From the NCBI RefSeq assembly GCF_014203395.1, contig NZ_JACHIW010000001.1:3269501-3333500 (forward strand): 64,000 nt of DNA, read 5' to 3'. The position numbers and the translations under genes are program-made. The notes under the pieces were generated by a model. That model was given only the letters and a program-made list of their open reading frames with translations. It was not told the origin of the DNA and searched no databases. The DNA is from Saccharopolyspora phatthalungensis (GTDB lineage Bacteria > Actinomycetota > Actinomycetes > Mycobacteriales > Pseudonocardiaceae). Positions 36,016 through 45,115 of the stretch are shown one piece after another. Within the stretch, counting starts at the first letter, position 1. Each line of letters opens with the position of its first letter.

Positions 36016-37044
36016 TCACATCGAGCGGGCCGCATTCAACCCGCGCCGGCTTGGTCGGGCGTCGATCATTTTCAACCCGGCGACCAGGCCGGTGATTCCG
36101 CGATGATCTCGGGTGTTCGTCACACCCCACGCGTGCGCGGCGCACCACAGCAGCCCGAGCGCCGCATTCGGTTCCCCGGACAGGACTTCGAGTGCGCCCT
36201 GAGCCAGGGCCAGCCCGCCGATGCCGACCGCCCAGCGGCGCAGCACCGCGGCCCGTGCGGGGCGACCGTTGGGGGCCCTGGCCCGCAGCGCAACTGCGTG
36301 CTGGCCGATCGAGCTGCCGCGCCCGATCAGCATCGTGGCCAGCAACAGTGCGGACGGGGCAAACCACAGCGCGACCGCCTCCCAGACGCGGGTGGGGGTG
36401 ATGTGGGCGAGCCGGAGCGCGATGTCCGCGGCTCGGTCGCAGACCATGCCGAGCCACCACAGCATCAGTGCGTCGCAGCACATGCCCAGCAGTCGGCGGG
36501 CGGCGGTGACCGGACGCGGTTCGGCGGCGGGCCGACCGCTGGCGCCGGTCGGCAGGCGCCGCAGCAGCGGTGCCAGCAAGCCGCCGAGCAGCGCGCCGAT
36601 GGTGTTCGCGATGACGTCGTTGACGTCGAAAACCCGATACGCGCAGGGGAAGGCGAACCAGATCCCGGTGAGCTGGGTCAGCTCGATGGCCACCGATGTC
36701 GCCGATCCGGCCAGCACCGAGGTCGGCAAACTGCTCGGCGCGAGCGCGCCCAGCGGGACGAAGAGCGCGATGTTGCATGCGAACTGCTCCAACATCGTGA
36801 GGTCCGTCAACCCCGCAAATGGCTGCCACTGCGGCGCGAAGCAGGTCGTCGTGTCCGACGAGAACGGCAAGAACACGTAGGAGAGCAGCCCGCACGCATA
36901 GAGCAGGATGGCGAAGCGCTGGGCGGCGATGCCCACGCGGAGCTCACCATGCCTCCGGTGCTCACCGGCGACGAACGGCACGAACAGCAGCGCCGCGACA
37001 CCGATGGCGACCAGCGCGGCGAACGAACCCGGCAGCACGCTCAT
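36016..37044 (-). CDS. VanZ-like membrane protein with C-terminal RDD-like domain
   Basis: This 342-aa integral membrane protein has an N-terminal VanZ-type half. It begins FAALVAIGVAALLFVPFVAG, has FACNIALFVPLGALAPSSL with its conserved N and P, and then VAIELTQLTG and FDVNDVIANTIGALLG. The second half (ALMLWWLGMVCDRAADIALRL ... RVWEAVALWFAPSALLLATMLIGRGSSIGQHAVALRA) has the RDD-like pattern. VanZ-RDD fusions are common in actinobacteria, and their role is not clear. ATG 37044 has AGGAGATC upstream. It ends 14 bases before mtr, so the two probably share an operon. Confidence 0.85.
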   Translation of the reverse strand: MSVLPGSFAALVAIGVAALLFVPFVAGEHRRHGELRVGIAAQRFAILLYACGLLSYVFLPFSSDTTTCFAPQWQPFAGLTDLTMLEQFACNIALFVPLGALAPSSLPTSVLAGSATSVAIELTQLTGIWFAFPCAYRVFDVNDVIANTIGALLGGLLAPLLRRLPTGASGRPAAEPRPVTAARRLLGMCCDALMLWWLGMVCDRAADIALRLAHITPTRVWEAVALWFAPSALLLATMLIGRGSSIGQHAVALRARAPNGRPARAAVLRRWAVGIGGLALAQGALEVLSGEPNAALGLLWCAAHAWGVTNTRDHRGITGLVAGLKMIDARPSRRGLNAARSM

Positions 37045-37140
37045 CCCGATCTCCTGACGTCCGGAACCTCCCTATTGTTAAAGAGATGCGGGGGTGCGGT
37101 TCAGATACATATCGATCGGGTGATCTTGTGCGCGTGAAAG

Positions 37141-37179
37141 AGCCGTGCCTGCCGGAACACCGGACAGGCACGGCTTTTT
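37141..37179. terminator. Bidirectional terminator
   Basis: AGCCGTGCCTG (37141-37151) pairs with CAGGCACGGCT (37165-37175) and is followed by TTTTT, with AAAG on the left side. It closes the reverse-strand PEBP gene transcript and shields the mtr operon. Confidence 0.85.
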
Positions 37180-37246
37180 CACGAGATCGTGCGGTTTCTG
37201 GGCGGTCTCGCTGCCGCGCAGCGCGGCGAGCGGTTTCCGCGAAGCG

Positions 37247-37792
37247 TCAGCGCTGGTAGGTAGGTGTGATGACGGCGCGGGCGACGGTATGGAAGGCCAA
37301 GTTGAAGCTGACCACCGCCGGGCTGGCGTTCTCGTCCACCCCGAGCTTGTCGGTGTCCACCGCGTGGACCACGAAGTAGTAGCGGTGCGGCCGGTCGCCG
37401 GGCGGCGGGGCGGCGCCGCCGAAAGCCCGCTCGCCCATGTCGTTGGCGACGTGGAAGGCCCCGGCCGGGATGCCCTGCCCGTTGCGGTTGCCCGCGTCGG
37501 TGGCCAGCTCGGTCACATCGGCCGGCACGTCGACCAGCACCCAGTGCCAGAAGCCGCCCGGGATCGGGGCGTCGGGGTCGAAGCAGGTCACCACGAAGCT
37601 CTTGGCGGTCTCCGGGAAACCCGTCCAGCGCAGCTGGGGCGAGTGGTTCTGGCCGTCGGCGCCCATGCCGTCGTAGGCGTGGGCCTGCGCCATCGGCTGA
37701 CCGTCGGTCACGTCGTCGGAGGTGACGGTGAACGCCGGAACGGCGGGCAGCAGCGAATACGGGTCCGGATCGATCGGGCGCTCCAAGCTCAT
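37247..37792 (-). CDS. YbhB/YbcL-family (PEBP, Raf kinase inhibitor-like) protein
   Basis: This 181-aa cytoplasmic protein has the phosphatidylethanolamine-binding-protein fold. It shows [28 protein letters not shown], with the conserved DPDAP, then [16 protein letters not shown], then the ligand-pocket [22 protein letters not shown]. Bacterial members have no firmly known role. The ATG at 37792 is upstream of a normal N-terminus ([15 protein letters not shown]). A strong terminator follows. Confidence 0.92.
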   Translation of the reverse strand: MSLERPIDPDPYSLLPAVPAFTVTSDDVTDGQPMAQAHAYDGMGADGQNHSPQLRWTGFPETAKSFVVTCFDPDAPIPGGFWHWVLVDVPADVTELATDAGNRNGQGIPAGAFHVANDMGERAFGGAAPPPGDRPHRYYFVVHAVDTDKLGVDENASPAVVSFNLAFHTVARAVITPTYQR

Positions 37793-37977
37793 TCGAGCAT
37801 CCTCACTTTCCTCGGGATGTGCGTGATCACCTGATTTTCAGCCTAGTGGGCCGCCGCTCGCCACCCTTGCGGCGTACGCCAGCAGTATCCATTGCACTTT
37901 GTGCAACGGTTGTGTGCATTTCGCAGGACTGAGGTTAGGCTGTCCGGCGACGGTGTCGTGGGATCGAGGAGGCGAAC

Positions 37978-38949
37978 GTGGCGGAGCCGAGCGGCGGCGC
38001 TGAGGTGCTGTGTCTGGGCGAGACGATGTCGCTGGTCGCCCCGGCCGCCCCGGTGTCTCTGGAGCAGGCGCCGGCGTTCACCCTCTCCGCTGGTGGTGCG
38101 GAGTCCAACGTGGCCATTCACCTGGCATCGCTGGGGCACCGCGTCGGCTGGGCCAGCCGGGTCGGAGCCGATCCGCTCGGCCGCCGCATGGTCGCGTCCA
38201 TCGCCGCCGCCGGGGTGGACACCGGCCTGGTGGAGATATGTTCGGACGCGCCGACCGGCGTCTACTTCAAGGACCCCGCCCCGCACGGCACCGAGGTGTA
38301 TTACTACCGGGCGGGCTCGGCAGCGTCCACAATGGACGAGAAGTTCCTCTCGGACGAGCAGCTCGACGCGCCGCGATTACTGCACATCAGCGGCATCACG
38401 CCCGCGCTGTCGGCTACCTGCGACCGGCTCGTCCGGCGACTGCTCAGCCGCGATCGCCGCTCGCTGATCACCTTCGACGTGAACTACCGCCCGGCGCTGT
38501 GGCCGGTCGAGCAGGCCGGGCCACGGCTGCGCGAGCTCGCCCAACTCGCCGACATCGTGTTCGTAGGCTTGGACGAGGCGACCACCCTCTGGGGCGTCGA
38601 AACCCCCGATGAAGTGCGGAAATTGCTGGACGGGCCGGGCGTCGTCGTGGTCAAGGACGGTGCCGACGCCGCCTACGCGCTGAGCACCGGGACAGTCGTC
38701 GTGTCCGCCCCCAAGGTCGACGTCGTCGAGCCGGTGGGTGCCGGGGACGCCTTCGCCGCCGGATACCTCTCCGGCCTGCTGCGCGGCGAAGACGGCGTCC
38801 GTTGCCTGCGGCTCGGGCACATTCTGGCCGCGCACAGCCTGCTCAGCACCGAGGACCACATGCCACTGCCGGACCGCGCCGCGCTGGCGGAGTGGCTCGG
38901 CTACGACGAAAAGCACTGGCGCAACCTCAGCTTCGGCGGAAGTGAGTGA
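37978..38949 (+). CDS. kdgK: PfkB-family sugar kinase, probable 2-keto-3-deoxygluconate kinase
   Basis: This 323-aa ribokinase-family enzyme has the N-terminal CLGETMSLVAP and the first signature LSAGGAESNVAIHLASLGHRVG. The second signature with the catalytic Asp is VVEPVGAGDAFAAGYLSGLL. Substrate identity is inferred from the neighbour: the KDPG aldolase gene overlaps its stop (GTGA), so the pair would phosphorylate 2-keto-3-deoxygluconate and then split KDPG to pyruvate and glyceraldehyde 3-phosphate. The GTG start at 37978 has GAGGAGG upstream. Confidence 0.88.
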   Translation: MAEPSGGAEVLCLGETMSLVAPAAPVSLEQAPAFTLSAGGAESNVAIHLASLGHRVGWASRVGADPLGRRMVASIAAAGVDTGLVEICSDAPTGVYFKDPAPHGTEVYYYRAGSAASTMDEKFLSDEQLDAPRLLHISGITPALSATCDRLVRRLLSRDRRSLITFDVNYRPALWPVEQAGPRLRELAQLADIVFVGLDEATTLWGVETPDEVRKLLDGPGVVVVKDGADAAYALSTGTVVVSAPKVDVVEPVGAGDAFAAGYLSGLLRGEDGVRCLRLGHILAAHSLLSTEDHMPLPDRAALAEWLGYDEKHWRNLSFGGSE

Positions 38950-39569
38950 TCGTGGGTTTCTTCGACGACCTTTTCACCGGTCCGGTCATGGCGATCCTGC
39001 GCGGGATGGATCCGCAGCGGACCGTCGAGCTGGCCGAACGGGCGTGGGATCTGGGCATCGAGGCGGTCGAGGTGCCGATCGAGACGCAGCGCGCCGAGCC
39101 GTCGCTGCGCGCGGCCGTTCAGGCGGGCGCCAAACGGGATCGCCCGGTGGGCGCCGGAACCGTGGTGACCCTTGAGCAAGTGCACACCGCCAAGGAACTG
39201 GGTGCGGCGTTCACCGTGGCACCGGGACTGGATCCCGAGGTGGTGCGGCTGAGCGCCGAACTCGACGTGCCGCACCTGCCCGGCGTGGCCACGCCCAGCG
39301 AGATTCAGAAAGCCCACCGGCTCGGGCTTTCGTGGGTCAAGGCGTTCCCGGCCGCCGAACTCGGCACCGGCTGGTTCAAGGCGATGCATGGCCCGTTCCC
39401 CGGCCTGCGGATGGTGGCCACCGGCGGCATGAACGCGCGCAACGCGCCGGAGTTCCTCGCGGCGGGGGCCACTGTGGTGGCGGTTGGTTCGGCGTTGGAG
39501 GACGTCGAGCAGCTGCCCGAACTGGCGAAATTGGTCGACAAATCGACATCAGAGGCGCAACGGTCGTGA
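38946..39569 (+). CDS. eda: 2-dehydro-3-deoxyphosphogluconate (KDPG) aldolase
   Basis: This 207-aa class I aldolase of the Entner-Doudoroff route has the conserved Arg in GPVMAILRGMDP, the Glu in GIEAVEVPIET, VGAGTVVT, and the Schiff-base Lys in LSWVKAFPAAELG. GGMNARNAPEFLAAGA forms the phosphate site. The GTG start overlaps the kinase stop, so the two are coupled. KHG aldolase activity is also possible for this family. Confidence 0.9.
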   Translation: MIVGFFDDLFTGPVMAILRGMDPQRTVELAERAWDLGIEAVEVPIETQRAEPSLRAAVQAGAKRDRPVGAGTVVTLEQVHTAKELGAAFTVAPGLDPEVVRLSAELDVPHLPGVATPSEIQKAHRLGLSWVKAFPAAELGTGWFKAMHGPFPGLRMVATGGMNARNAPEFLAAGATVVAVGSALEDVEQLPELAKLVDKSTSEAQRS

Positions 39570-39955
39570 AGTGCCGCCCTACCAGGCCAGAGCGGTGGCC
39601 GGGCGCGGATCCGGTCCTCGGCGTCGTCGACCGCACCGCGGGTTACTGAAATCGACGTGAGGGTCCGCGATTTCAATGGAAATCAGCGAATCGGCTTCAT
39701 CGACGCCGCAAGCGTGGAATTACTTGTCCTGAGCAAATACAATTCCGCACACTTGCAATGTCCTAAGTGGAGTGTCTAGGTAAACCGATTGGGTGGCAAA
39801 TGGGCTGATATTCCACCCGATTGAGTTGCCCTCTCTGGCTCAGGTGTATCCGACGACGGGTTCTGCTCCTCTATCTCAGGGAGACTCGTGGTCGAGCCGG
39901 AGACGGTAGGTCGAACGACGGCATGCCGGATGGCTCCGGGGGAGGAGGCAACGAC
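39570..39955. promoter_or_regulatory. Gap before the first trypsin gene, AT-rich in its middle
   Basis: These 386 bases hold a member of the dispersed palindromic repeat (39647-39684) and an AT-rich stretch at about 39690-39800 that is unusual here and may carry the protease promoter. No gene is supported. An open frame from 39821 joins the protease but lacks a ribosome site. Confidence 0.45.
39647..39684. repeat. Dispersed palindromic repeat copy
   Basis: TGAAATCG (39647-39654) is inverted to CGATTTCA (39668-39675), and the latter runs into GATTTCAATGGAAATC (39669-39684). It lies between the aldolase and protease genes. Confidence 0.65.
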
Positions 39956-40762
39956 ATGGCAGACACCAGGCGCCGGATTTGGTCGATGGCCGGGCTGCTG
40001 GCGGCGGCGACGCTGTCGTCGGGCTTGCTGACCACGACGGCGAGCGCGACGGAGCCCGACATGCCGGAGGCCAAGAAACCGCCCATCGTCGGCGGCCAAC
40101 CCGCCAAGATCGCCGAGCACCCGTGGGTGGTCTACCTAACCGATACCCAAGGCAACCAGTTCTGCGGCGGCACCGTCGCCAAGGCGAACAAGATCGTCAC
40201 CGCCGCGCATTGCGTCACCGGGGAGCAGCCGGCGGCGGTCCAGGTCGTCGCGGGGCGGGAGAACAAGCAGTCCACCGCCGGCGAGGTCGCCAAGGTGACC
40301 GGAATCTGGGTGCACCCACGCTTCCAGAACGCAAACAGCGGCGCCGACGTCGCCGTGCTGACCCTGGACCAGGCATTGCCGCATCAGCCACTCGCGGTGG
40401 CCGCCAAGCAAGACGCCCCGCTCTACCAGCCGGGGAAGATGTCCACTGTGCTCGGATGGGGGGCCACCGCCGAAGGCGGACAGGCGTCGCAGACCCTGCA
40501 GAAGGCCGACGTGCCGTTGTTCAGCGACCAGGACTGCCAGAAGGCGTACCCGCAGTACAAGGCGGACGCGATGGTGTGCGCCGGACTTCCGCAGGGGGGC
40601 ATGGACAGTTGCCAGGGTGACTCCGGCGGACCGCTGGTGGTCGAAAACAAGCTGGTGGGGATCGTCTCCACCGGCAACGGCTGCGCTCGCCCCAACGCCC
40701 CGGGCATCTACACCCGGGTGTCGACCTACCACGACGACGTCCAGGCACAACTGGGCTCTTAG
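39956..40762 (+). CDS. Secreted trypsin-like serine protease
   Basis: This 268-aa exported S1A protease has a signal peptide, ADTRRRIWSMAGLLAAATLS, ending near ASA. A short propeptide precedes the mature start IVGGQPAKIAEHPWVVYL. The triad is His in TAAHCV, Asp in SGADVAVLTL, and Ser in MDSCQGDSGGPLVV. The S1 pocket Asp, two residues before the nucleophile region (DSCQGDSGG), predicts cleavage after Lys or Arg. ATG 39956 has GGGGGAGGAGG upstream. A second homologous gene lies at 43289. Confidence 0.94.
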   Translation: MADTRRRIWSMAGLLAAATLSSGLLTTTASATEPDMPEAKKPPIVGGQPAKIAEHPWVVYLTDTQGNQFCGGTVAKANKIVTAAHCVTGEQPAAVQVVAGRENKQSTAGEVAKVTGIWVHPRFQNANSGADVAVLTLDQALPHQPLAVAAKQDAPLYQPGKMSTVLGWGATAEGGQASQTLQKADVPLFSDQDCQKAYPQYKADAMVCAGLPQGGMDSCQGDSGGPLVVENKLVGIVSTGNGCARPNAPGIYTRVSTYHDDVQAQLGS

Positions 40763-40835
40763 TACCGCTCCTGCGGCTATTTCCGCGTGGCGGTGCGAGT
40801 CGCGGAGCCGCAGAAGCCGCTTGAGAACGAGAAAG

Positions 40836-40877
40836 ATGACACGGCCGGGGCGCAGCTGAACGCCCCGGCCGCGTCAT
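40836..40877. terminator. Bidirectional hairpin terminator
   Basis: A 17-bp stem with one mismatch (40836-40852 with 40861-40877) lies between the convergent protease and LysR-type genes. Confidence 0.75.
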
Positions 40878-40896
40878 GCCGGCCACAGGACCGAGC

Positions 40897-41481
40897 TCAG
40901 TGTGGGAGCAAGCGCTTCAGGGGCGGGAACGGTTTATCCGCGGGCCGAGCTCGCGAGCCAGGCCGGCGGAGCTCCCAGGAGGCCGGCACGACCACGATCC
41001 GCCGCTCGGTGGTCATGATGTCCACTGCGATCCGCTCGTCGACCGGGGCCGGTCGCACGAACGCCACGTCGACCCGGTGCTGCACCAGCGCGCAGACGTG
41101 CTCGGTGAAGTCCAGAGCCAGGAATTCGACCGGGATTTCGGGGCGGGCGCGGTGGAACGCCTGGACCACGGCGGGGGTGAGCTCGGCGGACCCGTTGCTC
41201 ATGATGCCGACCCGCAGCGTGGTTTCGGCTGTGACCTCGGCCACGTCCGCGACCGCGGCGTCGACCGCCGCCAGCAGGGACCGCGCGTGCCCGACGAACC
41301 GCTCACCGGCCGGGGTGAGCCGGACGGGGGAGCGGTCCAGCAGCCGGGTCCCGAGTTCGTGCTCCAGCTGCTTGATGTGCGCCGTGACGGAAGCCGGTGA
41401 CCGGAACAGCCTTTCGGCGGCCTTGCCGAAGTGGCCCTCTTCGGCGACCGCCAGAAATGACGCCACCCGACTCAAATCCAT
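40897..41481 (-). CDS. LysR-type regulator, C-terminally short
   Basis: The winged helix is intact at the N-terminus: MDLSRVASFLAVAEEGHFGK, then AAERLFRSPASVTAHIKQLE and LGTRLLDRSP. The effector domain starts TLRVGIMSNGSAEL. The protein stops at 194 residues with FPPLKRLLPH, about 100 residues short of the family norm, so only the first half of the substrate domain is present. Either a nonsense or frameshift event removed the end, or a short regulator was fixed. A terminator follows at once. The ATG at 41481 gives the standard N-terminus. It is divergent from the MFS gene it may regulate. Confidence 0.8.
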   Translation of the reverse strand: MDLSRVASFLAVAEEGHFGKAAERLFRSPASVTAHIKQLEHELGTRLLDRSPVRLTPAGERFVGHARSLLAAVDAAVADVAEVTAETTLRVGIMSNGSAELTPAVVQAFHRARPEIPVEFLALDFTEHVCALVQHRVDVAFVRPAPVDERIAVDIMTTERRIVVVPASWELRRPGSRARPADKPFPPLKRLLPH

Positions 41482-41711
41482 ACCTCGAAGCGTACGAACC
41501 AACGGAAGAGCCGCCCGGGGACAGCGCTGCCGGTCCGCTGCCGGAAACCGGTGCCGGATCGCCTGGCACGGCCGGGCGAAACCACCCGAAACGGCGCATA
41601 AGTCGCGGAAGGGTTTCCGGCTCGCTCGTCGTGAGGCGAACTTCACGGCGCTGTTCACGATTCCTGAACGGCCGGTGCGGTCGCGCGTTCGACCGGCATA
41701 GCACCGATGTC

Positions 41712-42935
41712 GTGCACAACAAGTGGCTACCGGCCGCATTCCTGCTGACCGCGGCGGGCTGGGGCGCGAATCAGTTCGCCTCGTTGCTCGCCGGCTACCA
41801 GTCCGAGCTCGGGCTGTCCGGCCAGGCCGCCACCGGCCTGCTCGCGCTCTACGTGGTCGGCATGCTGCCGGGGCTTGTGCTGGGTGGCCCGCTGGCGGAT
41901 CGGTACGGTCGCCGACCAGTCGTCTTCTGCGCGATCGTGATCAGCGCGGCCGAAACCGCCGCACTCATCGCCGGCGTGCTCGCCACGCCGTGGCTGGTGG
42001 TGGGGCGTCTGCTGACCGGGGTGAGCACGGGCGCGGTGCTGGCCGCGGGCAGCGCATGGGTGCGCGACCTGTCGCACCCGCCGTTCGGCAGTGCCGTCGA
42101 GGATGGCGCGGGGGCGCGTCGTGGCGGGGTGTTGCTGTCGGTGGGGTTCAGCGTGAGCGGCCTGGTGTCGGCGTTGATCGCGCAGTGGGGACCGCATCCG
42201 TTGGTCAGCGCGTATCTGCCGCACCTGGTGCTGTGCGTTGTGGGCTTGGCGTTGGCGCTTTCATGTCCGGAGACCAAGCCGCGCCACGTCTCGCCCGGGC
42301 CGCTGCGCAGCCTCCGAGACCCGAGGTTCTGGCGGGTGGTGGTGCCGGTGGCGCTGTGGGTATTTGTCGGGCCGACGGTGGCGTTCGGTGTTCTCCCCGG
42401 CCTTGTCACCGCGGATCTGCCCGGGCTCGGGCTCGTCTACGCGGGGGTCGCGACGCTGATCACGCCGGGGTTCGGCGCGGTCGTTCAACCGCTGGCGCGA
42501 CGGGTCGCGCGGCGCGGCGAGCGGGCGCTGGCGGTGGTCGGGCTGCTCGCGTTGGCTGTCGGACTCGCGTTGGCGGCCATCGCGGCGTGGTGGGTGCGGC
42601 CGGGACTGGCGTTGTTCGGCGATCTCCTGCTGGGCATCGGTTACGGGTTCTGCGTGACGTTCTGCCTGACCGTGGTCGGCCGGATCGCGCCACCGTCCGC
42701 TTTGGCCAGAATGACCGCGGTGTTCTGGTCGATCGCCTACATCGGCTTCTGCACACCGTTCGCGGTCAGCTTGCTGGCTGGCTTCGTCGCCGCGCCGGTG
42801 CAGCTGGCCGCGCTGTTCGGGCTGGCGCTGGTGACGTGCGTCGCAGTGTTAACCGGCGACCAGGCCGATCGCGATGGTCAGGAACGCCGCCGCGCTGATC
42901 GCGCCCAGCGACTTCGCGACGCGGGGGTGCTGTAG
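41712..42935 (+). CDS. MFS transporter
   Basis: This 407-aa polytopic membrane protein has twelve hydrophobic segments. The loop 2-3 motif is GGPLADRYGRRPVVF, with GRLLTGVSTGAVLAAGSAWVRDL in the next segments. The GTG at 41712 begins directly before the first membrane segment (NKWLPAAFLLTAAGWGANQFASLLAGY). Upstream open frame overlaps the divergent LysR gene and is unlikely to be translated. The last 30 residues are charged and Arg-rich. The substrate is unknown. Confidence 0.85.
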   Translation: MHNKWLPAAFLLTAAGWGANQFASLLAGYQSELGLSGQAATGLLALYVVGMLPGLVLGGPLADRYGRRPVVFCAIVISAAETAALIAGVLATPWLVVGRLLTGVSTGAVLAAGSAWVRDLSHPPFGSAVEDGAGARRGGVLLSVGFSVSGLVSALIAQWGPHPLVSAYLPHLVLCVVGLALALSCPETKPRHVSPGPLRSLRDPRFWRVVVPVALWVFVGPTVAFGVLPGLVTADLPGLGLVYAGVATLITPGFGAVVQPLARRVARRGERALAVVGLLALAVGLALAAIAAWWVRPGLALFGDLLLGIGYGFCVTFCLTVVGRIAPPSALARMTAVFWSIAYIGFCTPFAVSLLAGFVAAPVQLAALFGLALVTCVAVLTGDQADRDGQERRRADRAQRLRDAGVL

Positions 42936-43288
42936 CCAAGCGATGCGGACGGCGCCGAACACGCAGCACCAGTTGCGCCGGCGGGCAACGGGGTCAGGTC
43001 AAGGAGCCCCATTCCTTCTTCGCGACGGCATGCGGCAGTGATCACTTGATCGGGGTAGATCTATCACCTGTTCGGGCGCAGTTCGGGGACGGCGTCCGCT
43101 CCCGGTTCGCAATGGATCAGGAAGGATGAGTGGTCGCCGACCGTCATGTATTCCGCAATACATCCCGGAGAAATAGATATTGATGAAATATTCTCCTGAT
43201 TATTTGGAAGTTGCACCGCGCGATGTTCCGGCATCGGGGTGGCTACGGTGACCAGTCGGCAAGATCCGCAATCAGGTGGAGGCACGAC
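42936..43288. promoter_or_regulatory. Gap before the second trypsin gene
   Basis: These 353 bases contain an AT-rich stretch at 43140-43215 with an imperfect hairpin (GGAGAAATA at about 43168 with TATTCTCC at about 43190). A reverse-strand frame at 43064-43285 (73 codons) has no ribosome site or family and was not accepted as a gene. Confidence 0.45.
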
Positions 43289-44116
43289 GTGGGGCGTGGC
43301 AGTGAGGGCAGGACCGGGACGGCGCGCCGTGGTGCACTACTGCGGCTCGTGGTCACGAGCGCGGTGACGGCGCTGGCCGGACTGCACCCGGTGGCGGCGA
43401 GCGCGGAGGAACAACCCGAGGCGCGGGTGCTCGGCGGCGCGGACTCCACCACCGACGACGCACCGTGGGTCGTGGCACTGACCGATGGCTACGGTCACCA
43501 GTTCTGCGGCGGCACCCTGGTGAGCCCGGTCAAGGTCGTCACCGCGGCACATTGCGCGATGGACCCGACCACCGGCGCCCAGCGTCCCCCGAAGGAACTG
43601 CGGGCGATCGCCGGACGCACCGATCTGCGCACGCAACGAGGTGTGGTCGCGGAGGTCGAGCGGATCTGGGTCCACCCCGGCTTCCGGGACTACACCCGCG
43701 GTTCTGACGTGGCCGTGCTGACGCTGCGCCAGCCCGTGCCGCAACGCCCGCTGGCAATGGTCGGGCAGGGCGAAGCGGCGCCGTACCGGCCGGGGTCGAT
43801 GGCCCGCGTCTACGGCTGGGGCCGGACCAGCGAGTCGGGCCCGCCCTCGGACACCCTGCGCTCGGTGGAAATCCCGGTCACCACCGACGAAGCCTGCCGA
43901 AGCGCCTACCCGAACTACGACGCCCAGAGCATGTTCTGCGCGGGAGTCCCGGCGGGCGGCACGGACGCCTGCGCCGGTGACTCGGGCGGTCCGCTCGTGG
44001 CGGGCGGCCGGCTGATCGGAGTGGTCTCCTACGGCACCGGATGCGGCCGCCCCAACACCCCCGGCGTCTACACCCGCCTGAGCAGCTACGCCGGGGAATT
44101 GCCGGTGCAGTCCTGA
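43289..44116 (+). CDS. Secreted trypsin-like serine protease, second copy
   Basis: This 275-aa S1A protease is clearly related to the gene at 39956. The signal peptide RGALLRLVVTSAVTALAGLH ends near ASA. The mature part starts VLGGADSTTDDAPWVVALTD. The triad is in TAAHCAM (His), GSDVAVLTLR (Asp) and TDACAGDSGGPLVAGG (Ser), with an S1 Asp as in trypsin. The GTG at 43289 has GGTGGAGG upstream. The spacing and the shared TDGYGHQFCGGT/TDTQGNQFCGGT segment suggest a local duplication with an MFS/LysR pair between the copies. Confidence 0.93.
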   Translation: MGRGSEGRTGTARRGALLRLVVTSAVTALAGLHPVAASAEEQPEARVLGGADSTTDDAPWVVALTDGYGHQFCGGTLVSPVKVVTAAHCAMDPTTGAQRPPKELRAIAGRTDLRTQRGVVAEVERIWVHPGFRDYTRGSDVAVLTLRQPVPQRPLAMVGQGEAAPYRPGSMARVYGWGRTSESGPPSDTLRSVEIPVTTDEACRSAYPNYDAQSMFCAGVPAGGTDACAGDSGGPLVAGGRLIGVVSYGTGCGRPNTPGVYTRLSSYAGELPVQS

Positions 44117-44151
44117 AGCTCGCCCCGAGCGCGGCGAGGGGACCTTCGGTG

Positions 44152-44195
44152 GCGGTTTCAAGGGAAATCCGCGCGGCGATTTCCGTTGAAACCGC
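44152..44195. repeat. Dispersed palindromic repeat copy, long form
   Basis: An 18-bp arm, GCGGTTTCAAGGGAAATC (44152-44169), is the exact inverse of 44178-44195 apart from one position, with an 8-base centre. It lies after the protease gene and could also act as its terminator. Confidence 0.7.
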
Positions 44196-44287
44196 TCGGT
44201 TCGGTCAGCCGGACGCCGGAGTGGTGTTGACTACTCCTGATGCAGGTGAATGGGGGTTTGAGACCTGCCTGTGATATCCAGGTAAGG

Positions 44288-44755
44288 GTGACCCTTCAGC
44301 CGCTTGCCACCGCCGTCCACCGCGCTTACACCGCCGACCTGGACGCCGGTGACCTCTACCGGATGCTGCGCCTGCGCGTCGACGTGTTCGTCGTCGAGCA
44401 GGGATGTCCCTATCCGGAGCTGGACGGTCGCGACCTGGATGAGACCACCCGGCACTTCTGGATCGACGCGGCCGATGGCTACGTGCTCGGCTACCTGCGG
44501 CTGCTGGAAGATCCCGACGGCACCTTCCGCATCGGCCGGGTCTGCACCGCTAATGGTGCGCGCGGGCTGGGGCTGGCCCGCAAGCTGATGCGCGCCGCGG
44601 TCGCCGAGGTGCAGCATTCTCCCGCGGTGCTCGCCGCACAGACCTACACCAAGGACTTCTACCGCTCCTTCGGCTTCGTCGAAGACGGTGCGGAATACAT
44701 CGAGGACGGCATCCCGCACATCGACATGCGCCGCGAGCCCCGCCGCAGGGCTTGA
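44288..44755 (+). CDS. ElaA-like GNAT acetyltransferase
   Basis: This 155-aa GNAT protein has LDAGDLYRMLRLRVDVFVVEQGCPYPELDGRDLDE in outline, the RxDVFVVEQ motif of the ElaA family. It also has the acetyl-CoA loop RIGRVCTANGARGLGLARKLM and the end FYRSFGFVEDGAEYIEDGIPHIDM. The GTG at 44288 is the likeliest start. It lies directly upstream of the riboswitch-controlled chelatase gene. A GNAT gene stands in the same place in mycobacteria. The substrate is unknown. Confidence 0.85.
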   Translation: MTLQPLATAVHRAYTADLDAGDLYRMLRLRVDVFVVEQGCPYPELDGRDLDETTRHFWIDAADGYVLGYLRLLEDPDGTFRIGRVCTANGARGLGLARKLMRAAVAEVQHSPAVLAAQTYTKDFYRSFGFVEDGAEYIEDGIPHIDMRREPRRRA

Positions 44756-44894
44756 CCGCGCCTGATCCGCACCTCTCCGGCGGAAACTCGACTCGCTGGT
44801 GGGGCGTCGTTGGCTTCCCCTAGCGCCCCGCGCACCGGAAATACCAGTGGCGCAGGTCTCGTCGCGGCGGTGGTCGGTTGGTCCACCGTCCCGG

Positions 44895-45062
44895 TTCTGC
44901 GACGATGCACGTTGATCCGAAGCAAGGGGTGCGCGAGGAAGCCGGTGCGAGTCCGGCACGGTCGGCGCCACTGTGACCGGGGAGCGGCCCTCCCCTCGCG
45001 AGCCACCGGGGCGACCTGGGAAGGCCGGAGGGGCGCGACGATCCGGGAGTCAGGACACTGCG
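44895..45062 (+). promoter_or_regulatory. Cobalamin riboswitch upstream of the chelatase gene
   Basis: The conserved core is visible: GAAGCCGGTGCGAGTCCGGC with the paired arms, the B12 box GCGCCACTGTGACCGGGGAG (about 44965-44984), and GGGAGTCAGGACACTG at about 45046. These are the hallmark segments of the adenosylcobalamin aptamer. It ends about 55 bases before the chelatase start, so B12 would repress that gene, most likely through translation or transcription of this leader. Confidence 0.92.
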
Positions 45063-45115
45063 GCCCCTTGTTCCCGCCACCGGGGCGCCCGAACCCCGAG
45101 GAAGGAACACCAGGC

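Noticed and set aside
43064..43285. A 73-codon reverse-strand frame before the second protease gene.
   Set aside because: No ribosome site, family or neighbour supports it, and it lies over the AT-rich promoter-like gap.
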